Of a stretch of DNA of 64,000 nucleotides, positions 45,983 through 55,658 are shown piece after piece. Position numbers and translations under genes: made by a program. The notes below the pieces were generated by a model that saw only the letters and a list, made by a program, of their open reading frames with translations, made no database searches and had not been told where the DNA came from. This DNA is from Hedera helix (taxonomy: Eukaryota; Streptophyta; Magnoliopsida; Apiales; Araliaceae). The stretch is from contig OX359280.1 of the NCBI GenBank assembly GCA_947179155.2, positions 12,391,001 through 12,455,000 on the forward strand, given 5' to 3'. Positions within the stretch are counted from its first letter, which is position 1. Each line of letters begins with the position of its first letter.

Positions 45983-47326
45983 ATGTCGTCCTTTGAGGTG
46001 GTTTGCGTGGGCCCTCGCACCCCTCCAGGGATCATTGGCAGATTCCGTCCATGGCTGGATAGTTTGTTACCTTCCGACCGGATCATCGCAGAGGGTCTCT
46101 TGGGACACTCCTTGTCTCTTCTGTCATTCCAGGTGCCGCCAGGTTTTGTTGACGACATTCTCAGTTATTGGATTCCGGACAGACATGTTTTCAGGTTTGG
46201 ACTGGAGTATCTGACCCCCACCCTTGAGGAGTATGCCCGCTTTACCGGCTTGTCGGTGGATGGTCCCTGCGCCCGGGTTACCTTATGCCATATACGCCGT
46301 CAGTTTCTGACTTTTACAGGCTTACGGAGGATAGCTCTGCTATCTGTGATCTCTTCGGGCCACCTTGTTCCTCTACCCTTCTTGATTGACAGATTTGGCT
46401 CGGTGGATAGCTTCTCTCTATTCTCCAGTGATTTTTCAGTGTCTGAGGAGCACTGGGGCGCATTGAGAGTGGATGTCTTGATGGCCTGTGTCATATCTGT
46501 TCTATATATGCCTGCCGGGGATGACCTCCTGGACATGCGGGTTATTGTAGTGGTTCAGGCCCTTCAGGAGGATCATACCATCCTTCCCATGATACTTGCA
46601 GAGACTTATATGTCGGCCTCGTATTTTCATTCCTTCCCTGGCCGCATATTCAGGGGAAGCTCCACTTTGTTATATGTATGGTTTATGAGCCACCTCAGAC
46701 CCATCGGGCAGTTCCGTTGGCTCGGGTTTTGTTTCAGCCATAGCTTGGCCATGCAGTTCTCATTCCGCCCCCGACGATGCACTGATGCGGCTTCATGGAG
46801 GGAGTTCTTGTCGGCCATTGAGGAGCCCTTCCATCTCCTGATCTACGCGGGTTATTGCTCCTTCCTGAGCTTCTTGACTCATGTGCCATCATTTCATTTC
46901 CTCCCTCTTCTCGGTTTGAGGGGGGTGACGACTTATCATCCCTTAGCTGTTATGGGGCAGTTTGACCACACGCAGGATCTTCATCTTTTTGCGGGGGCAG
47001 CTGACTACCGATTCCTCATATCGACTCAGACGGAGAGGGAGATGCTGAGGGTATATGATCTTTGGTCACACAGGGTCTCGACCGAGTTTAGGGATAGTCA
47101 TCCGGGTCAGACACCCGATTATCTGCGATGGCTGCGGGGAGATTCTGAGATTGCTGATTTTGACCAGACTGGGGTATTGGATAGTTCTCGAGGATTTTTC
47201 ACAGATGAGACTAGTTCAGATGCGGTCATTCCCCCAGAGCTTTCAGAATTAGCGCCCAGATCTGATGTTGAGGTTGTTCCTGCTTCGGTACAGGTCCCTT
47301 GCCCTGATTCGGCGGATTGTATTTAG
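45983..47326 (+). CDS. Antisense ORF B, DUF7745/PMD-like protein, Tat copy 2
   Basis: This 447-codon frame (ATG 45983, TAG 47324-47326) is open throughout. The ATG directly follows CTACTTTTACAG, an acceptor-like sequence shared with copy 1. Residues about 60-85 carry FGLEYLTPTLEEYARFTGL then SVDG, like the N-terminal motif of PMD and DUF7745. ILAETYMSASYFHSF and WFMSHLRPIGQF (about 200-245) and a SWREFL block (about 270) match the order of DUF7745 blocks as I know them. No catalytic motif is seen. It lies 216 nt after the PMD stop codon on the same strand. Function unknown; it may work with or derive from PMD. It is the best preserved member of the cassette. Confidence 0.75.
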   Translation: MSSFEVVCVGPRTPPGIIGRFRPWLDSLLPSDRIIAEGLLGHSLSLLSFQVPPGFVDDILSYWIPDRHVFRFGLEYLTPTLEEYARFTGLSVDGPCARVTLCHIRRQFLTFTGLRRIALLSVISSGHLVPLPFLIDRFGSVDSFSLFSSDFSVSEEHWGALRVDVLMACVISVLYMPAGDDLLDMRVIVVVQALQEDHTILPMILAETYMSASYFHSFPGRIFRGSSTLLYVWFMSHLRPIGQFRWLGFCFSHSLAMQFSFRPRRCTDAASWREFLSAIEEPFHLLIYAGYCSFLSFLTHVPSFHFLPLLGLRGVTTYHPLAVMGQFDHTQDLHLFAGAADYRFLISTQTEREMLRVYDLWSHRVSTEFRDSHPGQTPDYLRWLRGDSEIADFDQTGVLDSSRGFFTDETSSDAVIPPELSELAPRSDVEVVPASVQVPCPDSADCI

Positions 47327-47332
47327 AGCCTG

Positions 47333-47626
47333 ATGATTGAGGGTACCAGGCTCCGGTCAGCCTTGAGCGCTACTGAGATCGAGACGGATACCGCCCGTGC
47401 CGAGCGGGATGCTGCTGTAATAGCCCGGGATGCCGCCCTCTCTGCCAGAGATAGCATCACTGAGCAGGTCAGAGTTATCATAGAGGCCCATTCTGCGACG
47501 GTTAGTAGTGCTGCTGCTCTTTTGACTCAGATCGACATGATGAGACAACAGATTGCAGGCGAGCCTAAGGTTTATGATGCCTCGACTATTCTGTCCATCC
47601 TACTCCAGCGGGTTTCTGACCTGTAG
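47333..47626 (+). CDS. Alanine-rich coiled-coil segment (ORF C), Tat copy 2
   Basis: 97 codons from ATG 47333, in frame with ORF B and separated from it by the TAG and two codons. Repeats such as ARAERDAAVIARDAALSARD predict a coiled coil for residues 10-65. The C-terminus has a STILSILLQRVSDL amphipathic stretch. It could be a separate small protein or a read-through extension of ORF B. Confidence 0.55.
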   Translation: MIEGTRLRSALSATEIETDTARAERDAAVIARDAALSARDSITEQVRVIIEAHSATVSSAAALLTQIDMMRQQIAGEPKVYDASTILSILLQRVSDL

Positions 47627-48112
47627 ATTATTTTATTTCCTGCACGGACTATGTCAGTTTCATCATTATTATTTAAAAGATAGACTTTGTAATCAAAATG
47701 TTTTGTATATATAGAGAAATATTTATGGTTTAGTCATTTCCCTTTTTGATGCATCGTCACCCTCCATTGGATCATCATTTTATCCAGTTGATTATGATTT
47801 TGATATATAGCCTTCTTTCTTTTCTCAAGTCTTGATTGGGACTCCACAGATATTGCCGCACGACCTTTTGATTTCATCGGAGTGAGTCTTGGATTTTGGG
47901 CTGATTATATGGCTATGTTTGGGTAATATTTGGAATGCATTTATCAAAGTAGGGTTTCTGGGCTTTCTGGAAATGGGTTTGGTATAGGGACAAGGCTTAT
48001 TATTTTGTATAGAATGGACTGCGCCATGACGGCTGCCTACGTACTCCCACAAAGTCAGGAGATCAGGTCCTACGTAGTTCGAGTTACAAAGGGAGATAGA
48101 AGGGATTTTTTT
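47627..48112. other. Spacer between convergent antisense cassette and pol, copy 2
   Basis: Non-coding DNA conserved in layout with 27556-28058. It includes a CTACGTAGTTCGAGTTACA block near 48071 and a poly-T run near 48107. It probably holds transcript ends of both strands. Confidence 0.5.
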
Positions 48113-49442
48113 TTAAGCATAAAACCGTTTTACTGAGTCAGAATTCAGGGGCTGCGGAAATATCTCGCCATCCATTTCTTGTAGGATGAGGGCCCCTCCA
48201 GATAGGACTTTCTTGATCACAAAGGGTCCTTCCCAATTTGGCGCGAACTTCCCACTTGCTTCGTCTTGACAGGGCATGACCCTCTTTAGCACTAAGTCAT
48301 TTTCTTTGAACTTTCGGGACTGTATCTTTTTGTCGTACGATCGAGAGATTCGTTGCTGATACAACTGACCGTGTAATATAGCCGCCACCCTCCTTTCATG
48401 TATTAAGGCTAATTGGTCGTACCGATTTTGTATCCATTCCTCCTCGTCAATCCGAGCATCGAGCAAAATTCGGATGGACGCCATCTCCATCTCAATTGGC
48501 AAAACGGCCTCCATCCCATATACCAAGGCGTAAGGAGTTGCCCCTGTAGATGTACGCACTGATGTCCGATATGCAAACAGTGTGAGGGGCAGTAAATCTG
48601 GCCATCCCCGATGATTGGCAGACATTCTCGCCATAATCCTCTTTATATTCTTATTCGCCGCCTCCACGGCCCCATTCATTTTGGGCCTATAAATGACAGA
48701 ATTGAGATGCTTGATCTTGAACTGGTTGCATAACTCCTTTATAAGGGCGTTGTTCAGATTCTTGGCATTGTCGGAAACAAAGATTTCGGGCTGTCCGTAC
48801 CGGCAAATGACATTGTTCCTGATGAAACCGACTATGATTTCCTGCGTTACATTGGGGAAAGAAGCTGCCTCCACCCATTTAGTGAAATAATCAATCATTA
48901 CGAAAATGAACCGGTGGCCATTACTCGCTTTGGGCTCCACGGGTCCTATTACATCCATACCCCACATGGAGAAAGGCCAAGGGGAAGTCATACAATGCAG
49001 TTCATTAGGAGGCATGAATTACATTACCGTGTGCTTGGCATTGGTAACATCGCTTGACATGATCATCACAGTCAGCCTTAAGTGATAGCCAGTAGTGCCC
49101 CGTTCTCAGAATTTTCTTGGCTAACATCGGTCCACTAATATGTGGCCCACATACTCCACCGTGCACTTCGCCCATGATTTTCTGTGCTTGAGTCTCATCT
49201 ACACATCGCAACAATCCCAAGCCAAAATCCCTCTTATACAGGGAATCTCCGCTTAAATAGAATTTCATTGTCATCTTTTGGATTCTCTGCCTTTCCGTTC
49301 GGTTCGCCTGGTCGGGGAGAGATTTATCCCTCAAGTATTTCTGAATGTCATGATACCAGGGTTGATTCGGCTGAACGACATCTTCTGATAACTCCGCGAT
49401 GTGCTCTTCGTAAGCGGGAGCATTCTGTACCGTTATTTCAAT
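48113..49442 (-). pseudogene. Integrase of Tat copy 2
   Basis: This is the enzyme that inserts element cDNA into host DNA. The N-terminal zinc-binding region reads EVHGGVCGPH through KRCYQCQ (49334-49040). The catalytic core has GMDVIG, VSDNAKN and GAVEAANK, so all three DDE residues are kept. The C-terminal domain ends GEIFPQPLNSDSVKRFYA. A 2 nt deletion near 49010, relative to copy 1, shifts the frame between zinc finger and core, and a TAG (49445-49443) separates it from RNase H. No chromodomain follows, as expected for Tat. Confidence 0.9.
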
Positions 49443-51579
49443 CTAGGGAGTGACTTTGCTTTTGAGTACGTGGACTAACGAAGCTAGGGTGACCAATGCA
49501 TCGGCAAAGTCATTCCGCCCCCTGGGAATATGTCGGAAGGCTATGTCTTCAAATTCTTGCATCAATCGGATCACACACCGGTGGTACGGGAGTAACCGAA
49601 GCTCCTTAGTACCATACACCCCTGTTGCTTGCCTGATTATCAACTCTGAGTCTCCGAACACGGCTAATCTTTTCACTCCCATATTGCGGGCGAATCTCAG
49701 CCCCAATATACATCCTTCATATTCAGTCGTGTTGTTCGAGTTACTGAATAATAAATTGGTGAGAACAGGGTATTGCTCGCTTGTAATGGAAACCAGGACC
49801 GCTCCAGCCCCTTCAGCATTCATGGCACCGTCAAAATACATCTTCCAAAACTTCCTTTCGTCCTCACACCTCGTATGTTGGACCCACAATATGTCTTCAC
49901 CCGGTAGAGAAGTTTCTAAAGGCTCCATTCCCCCTGTCGGTATCTCTGATAATTGATCTGCAATCCCCTGCCCCTTTACAGCTTTCTGGGTAACATAGAG
50001 GATGTCGAATTGCTGTAGGATTAACTGCCACCTCGACAATCGACAATTGAACATCGATCTTTCAAATATATACTTCAAGGGATCGATTCGAGAGATCAAA
50101 TAGGTGGTGTGTCCATGAAGGTAATGCTGTAACCTCATAGCAGCCCATGCCAAGGCGCAACATGTTCTCTCGATCGGTGTGTAATTATGTTCACAGCTGC
50201 TGAATCTCTTGCTGAGGTAATAAATGGCATGCTCCTTGCCTGATTCATTTTTTTGCCCCAACATACAACTCATCGCCATGTCGTTCACGGATATATACAT
50301 GAAAAGAGGGATCCCGTCCTTCGGAGGTACCAGCACTGGCGCCTCTGTTAATTGCTTCTTAATGGTCTGAAAGGCCTTTTGGAATTGACTGTTCCACTCT
50401 CGGGAGGCATCTTTCCTTAACAGTTTAAAGATCGGTTCGCAGGTGATTGTCAGATGGGATATGAACTGACTGATGAAGTTTATCCTCCCCAAGAATCCCC
50501 TTATCTCTTTCTCTGTACGAGGTGCTGACATATCCACAATGGCTTTGATCTTAGCCGGATCCAGTTCGATGCCCCGATTGCTCACCAAGAACCCAAGGAG
50601 CTTGCCCGACTGAACTCCGAAGGTACACTTTGCTGGATTGAGCTTCAAATTATACTTCCTGAGCCGATCAAATAGCTTCTTGAGGTGAGTCACATGGTCA
50701 GATTCCACCCTTGATTTCACAATAATGTCATCCACGTAAACCTCTATCTCCTTATGCTTCATGTCATGGAATAGGGCCATCATTGCCCTCTGATAAGTGG
50801 CTCATGCATTTGTGAGGCCGAAAGCAAGTCGTCTATAACAAAACGTGCCCCAGGGGGTGATGAAGGCAGTCTTTTCTCGGTCCTCTTCCGCCACCATTAT
50901 CTGGTGATATCCCACGAAACAATCGACAAATGAATACATTTCATACTGAGCCGTATTATCCACCAAGATGTGTATGAAAGGCACTGGGAAATTATCCTTG
51001 AGACTGGCTTTGTTCAGATCCCTATAGTCAACGCATACTCTCACCTTTCCTCCGGGCTTCGCCACTAGGACTATATTGGAGAGCCATTCTGGGTAAGTGG
51101 ACACCATGATGATTCCAGCCTTGAATTGCTTGACTATCTCTTCCTTCACCTTTAAGCTCCACTCCGGTTTTAATTTTCTCAGCTTTTGCTTGACGGGCCT
51201 GAAACCCTCCTTGATAGGCAATCGATGTACCACAATATCCGTGGACAACCCGACCATGTCTTCATGTGACCAAGCAAACACATCCTCATATCGGCTCAAC
51301 AGCTCAGTTACCCCTGCTTTCTGGTTGGGAGCCAGGTCTGCCCCAATTTTCAGCTATTTGGGATTTTTAGGGGTTCCTATGTTGATGGTAATGGTTTGGT
51401 CTAGGTTGGGTTTGGGTTTATACTCGACCCACTCTTTGATTTCACCGGGAGTGTCGTCATCACCTGCTTCGTCCTGCTCAATTCCCATCAAATCGAAATC
51501 CAGTTCTATATCAAAATCATAATCGTCTTTCAAATTTGGAAAATCGTTTGTTAGGCTAGAATGATTCAAATCGGTACAC
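49443..51579 (-). pseudogene. Reverse transcriptase and dual RNase H of Tat copy 2
   Basis: It starts at the predicted exon boundary 51579 with an acidic linker. RT follows (51299-50513: VRVCVDYRDLNKAS, FGLTNA, then YVDDIIVKS with the catalytic Asp pair). The Ty3-type RNase H (about 50330-49960) has SVND where the first catalytic Asp region lies, degenerate as known for Tat. The second, archaeal-like RNase H (about 49840-49470) keeps YFDGA, TTEYEGC and GDSELI. Breaks: TAG after PKNPK (near 51354), TGA after FGLTNA (near 50802) and TAG at 49445. It ends next to integrase. Confidence 0.9.
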
Positions 51580-51754
51580 CTGACATGAAACAAAAATATT
51601 TGTCATATATATAAACATTAAGTACATGACTTCCTTTTTCAATAATCATGACAAAAGTATGAAATAGACGTGCAGATACATAAAAAAAAAATACCGTCTT
51701 AAAAACCCCTTGATCCCCCTACTGGACAGGATTCCCGGACATTCCTGCATTTAC
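51580..51754 (-). other. Predicted 175 nt intron between protease and RT
   Basis: On the minus strand the protease frame runs into GGGTAAATG (donor GT at 51754) and stops at TAA inside it. The next frame resumes after TTTCATGTCAG (acceptor AG ending at 51580). Removal of 51754-51580 joins the two frames in phase without a stop. An intron at this site is a known feature of Ogre/Tat elements and regulates the ratio of Gag-Pro to full Pol. Confidence 0.75.
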
Positions 51755-53124
51755 CCTTTTCTGGATACTACTGGCTGCATGGTCCAATTCTTGGGGATCA
51801 CTTCGGTTTTAGAGCTAGTGATGGAGGGGGTCTCTGTATCTTGAACCTCTTCAATGATTGCGGCGACTTGGCTTCGGCTTTCATTCACACTTTCCCCGGG
51901 AACTTCTAACCCAGCCCAATTGATGAAAGGCATGATCTGCTCGCCTTCAGACATTTTCTCCTTTCCATTCTCATTGGGCGCTGACTGCCCCGGGAGATGA
52001 CACTTTTTCTCAAACTGCTCCATGATTTCCTGCAAGAATTCCCTCTGCTGCGCCAATCCTTTGGCTGGGGGAGCCACCACCTTATCTTCTGCTTCAGATG
52101 CAGGCTTGACTGTCCTCGGGGAGTATTCATTATTGGTTATTGGGATCGGGACTCCAGTTATCTGAGTGGGAATTTTCTTGTATGAGTTCTCCGACCTTAT
52201 ACCTCCGTAATATCCTAACCCTGCCTTGCCCGACTGCACTGGTATCTGGATGGGCTCGGTGATTCCTTGACTGTTCTTGCCCAGCCTTTGCCCCGGCTGG
52301 AAGTTCATCGCCATCATTTCCTGGGCAACAAAGGTGAGCTCAGAAGACATTTTAGGCTTTAAAGTCTGAGCTCCCAACTGCTTGTACTGAGGGGTGCTAA
52401 TTTCAAATGCCAGGTAGCTGATTGGTTCGACTGATTCATCTACATGGATCACAGGCATGCCCTTAACAGAGGAAAAGGGGTAGTCAGGCTCGGCGGCAAC
52501 TGTTACCAAGTTCCCATTAACGACGAACTTTATTTGCTGATACAGGGTGGAGGGAACTGTCCCTGCCATATGAATCCAGGGCCTCCCTAGCAGCATGTTG
52601 TAACTGGCAGTGATATCTAGCACCTGGAAGGAAATGTCAAAAGTATAAGGCCCGATCTCCACCAGTAGCTCAATTTCTTCCACCGTGTCCTTTCGAGACC
52701 CGTCGAAAGCCCTTACCACCAATTGGCTGGCCCGCAGGCGCTTGGGGTTGATTTTCATCTTTTCCAGGGTACTATACGGGAAAATATTCAGAGCTGACCC
52801 ACCATCAATCAAGACCCCGTTCATCACATACCCGGAAGAGATGACCGCAATGTGCAGCGGCCTTCGGTGTCCTCTCCCCTCCTCGGGGATGTCGTCGTTA
52901 GTGAACGAGATCACATTACTGTCCAACAGATGGCCCACCAGATGGCCGCATATCTCCGTACTAATTGACTTGGGGACATGAGCCTCTTCCAGGACTTTGC
53001 TTAATAGACGATGATGATTATTGGACGCCAATACCAGGTCCAAGATTGATGTCAGGGGCGGCTGTGCCTCCAATGTCTTAACCACCCTCCCCTCGCTGTG
53101 ATTCAATTTCTCCCAGAACTCCAA
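51751..53124 (-). pseudogene. Aspartic protease with G-patch-like tail, Tat copy 2
   Basis: An open frame of 457 codons. Residues about 100-200 form a retropepsin-like protease: VLIDGGSALNIFPYSTL (DGGS in the active-site position usual for Tat) and YNMLLGRPWIH. Residues about 270-308 match a G-patch: MAMNFQPGQRLGKNSQGI then GKAGLGYYGG, an RNA- or RT-binding module also known behind some retroviral proteases. The remaining part is low-complexity linker ending at the intron donor. It overlaps the gag frame by 22 nt in a different frame, so expression would need a frameshift, or an indel has occurred near 53130-53160. Confidence 0.85.
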
Positions 53125-54866
53125 GGCTTTTTCCTCCGAGCTTTCCCGTTTTCTTTCTTCGTGCTCTCAAGGACTCGTCTTGGTAAATACAATGGATTTC
53201 CCCTAGAGCTAACTGATGCACAACTGGCCTCGCCCTTGGTCTTTCTCCCGTAATTCCACGGAACAGCCTTCAGACTGGTAATTGGTAATTGTGACCTGGC
53301 TGTTATAACAAGGGGCCTTGGAGCCGACAACCGGATAGGCTCCCTTTTGGTACCTCGGATTACCCCAGGCAACTTGATGGGTTCACTTCGCGTGCCCTCC
53401 TGGGCATTGGTCATAGAAACCTCTTCATCTATCTTTCTCACGTACCTCAATTTCAAAGGACCCTCCGCCCCGCTGGTTTCAACTACGTTTACGCCTCCCC
53501 CATTATGCTCGGGAAGAGGGTTGGCCTTTACGTTTGGGGGTTCTGGCTGTTCCACCACGATTTCCCCGCTATCAGTCATGTTCTGTATTCTGTGCTTCAG
53601 TGACCAGCAATCCTGGGTTTCATGTCCCGGGGACCCCGAATGATAGGTGCATCTTTTGCTCGGGTCGTATCTCTTGCCTTTCGGGTTTGACGGAGGTGCT
53701 AGCTCTGTAATCTTTTTCTGACTTACCAACATGGCCAGTATTTGTTCCAATGAATCCCTTAACGGGGTGAATTCTCTCTCTCGAGGCTTTTCAAATTTTC
53801 TCCGCCCCTCATACCTTTGATTGTTGAAAGTTGACTGACGCGGGGGCTCATTCCTTTGCATGCGGACAGGAGGGCTGGTCACTGTTTTCCCAGATAGCCC
53901 TTGCAAGACCAGGGACACATCCCCCTCTTTTCTCTTATGTGGTCTCCGGGAAGAACTGCCATAGTTTCTACTTTGGATTTGCTCAGCAACAGCCTCAAGA
54001 GCTGTGAAGTCTCGGATCTTTCCCGACCTTAACCCCATTTCTGCCATTTCCCCGTGTTTAATCATTTCTGCAAAAGGCTTCCCTATCCCAGCTATCACTC
54101 TTTCATAATAAGGGGCCTCTTGGATATCGATGAAGGTCATTACCATCTCCGTTTCGTTCATGGGTGGGTTTACTTGGGCCGCCATCCTTCTCCACCATTG
54201 AGCGTAATCTTTGAAGGATTCATTGGTTTGCTTCCTAGTCTTTGTCATCTGGTAACGATCCGGGGCCATTTGGGATTGGAAGCTGTATTATGTCAGAAAG
54301 GTGTGGGCCAACTTCTCCTAATTATGAATTTTGGTATTGTCCAGCCTCACGTACCAGGTCCTAGCTTCCCCTGTCAAACGTTTCTGGAATAACTGCATTC
54401 TTAACGACTAGTCCTCAGCATATGCCCCGAGTTCTCTGATGTAGACCTTCAGATGAGTGTAAGGATCCCCCGACCCGTTATACTTTTCAAATTTGGGGAT
54501 TTTGAACTTCTCGGGGTATCTGGCTCCCGGGAAAATGCATAAGTCAGAGTAGTTAACACTGCCATACGACCCGATCCCTTTCATGGTTTTGATGGTTTCT
54601 TCCATCTGTTTTATCTTCTTGCCGACATTACTGGCAATTTCATCTTCTGGAATAACAATGATTTGTTTTGGCTGCTCAACCTTCGGGGTTTCTGGGGTTG
54701 TTCCGTTTCCCTGAGATGATGGCCTTGGTGGGTCCTCGGTTTGTGGCCCTGATTTCAACTTAAAATGTTCCTTGAGCAACATGGTCAGTTATGTCATCTG
54801 ATTTTTTACCGCATCAATTTCTTCCCGAGATATAGGAGTCGGGTTAGGATTAGGATTCTCGGCCAT
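53103..54866 (-). pseudogene. Gag of Tat copy 2, with four stop codons
   Basis: Start ATG at 54866 (MAENPNPNPTPISREEID). The capsid region includes FKIPKFEKYNGSGDPYTHL and RLTGEARTWY, the core Tat Gag motif. A zinc-binding C...H...GH...C motif (CTYHSGSPGHETQDC, near 53640) follows. TAA (54791-54789), TAG (54410-54408), TAG (54320-54318) and TAA (54290-54288) interrupt the frame; each could come from CAA, CAG or TGG by a single transition. The last part (54269-53103) is open and ends KPWSSGRN. Confidence 0.87.
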
Positions 54867-55637
54867 TTCGACTGTTGACTCTCTGGCTTTTTTGGACTGA
54901 AGACGGGTTTGGGGAGCAATCCTGTGAATAAACAAACCAAGTTTAGTTCCGGGAAATGACACTAGTGGATGCATGCTAAAGCAAATATCTCTGCGTTTTT
55001 GAGTTTTTTAATCTTTTCCTACAAAACAGTGTCAGTATCCTTTATTTTAACCAAGGTATGTCAGTGTGAAATTATGATGCTCTCCAAGCTGTCCCTGTAA
55101 AACAGAGGTTAGTATTTTTATTTTAACAAAATGGGCGGTACAACATGATTGACTAAAGTATAATATCACGTGCGTAAAGCGTCAAAAGGGTTAAAAAGAC
55201 TTCCCATGTGTTGGGTTTATCTGAGGCTGACCTACCCTAAGTTACTCTCGCGGGCTTTTCGGCATGAAGGTTCCCAGATCTTCGCAACATACTAGAAGGG
55301 AATAAATCCGATCTTTCAATTGGATTGGATCTGAGTGGATGCTTTTCCTGAGCCTCGCCGGGGAGCGCCCCTTTGAGTCCAGTAATCCACATCCGACGGG
55401 TTTACCTCAGGAGGAGGAACTGCTCAACATACATTCATCATACATTTATCGTACCTCACCGTATGCATATGATGACATTAAAGTAAAGCATTCGTAAAGC
55501 AATCACAAAACTCGCATATTTATTTATACACGCACAAAAGGTAGATCAATCGCAAGTAACGCCACCACACACATTTTTTAGATTTTTTAAAGGATAGGAA
55601 AACATCAAGATTTTAAACGCGGCTTAAGCCCTCTAAT
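54867..55637 (-). other. 5' untranslated leader of Tat copy 2
   Basis: This is non-coding sequence between the primer site and gag, apart from a short open extension of the gag frame to 54974. It contains an acceptor-like TTTATTCACAG near 54926-54936 (minus strand). No extra ORF, unlike Ogre elements, which carry ORF1 here. Confidence 0.55.
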
Positions 55638-55656
55638 GTCCCCAGCAGAGTCGCCA
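55638..55656 (-). other. Primer-binding site of Tat copy 2
   Basis: On the minus strand TGGCGACTCTGCTGGGGAC lies 2 nt inside the 5' LTR end. It has the form reported for Tat/Ogre elements, usually ascribed to tRNA-Arg; I did not check it against a tRNA sequence. Confidence 0.75.
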
Positions 55657-55658
55657 GC

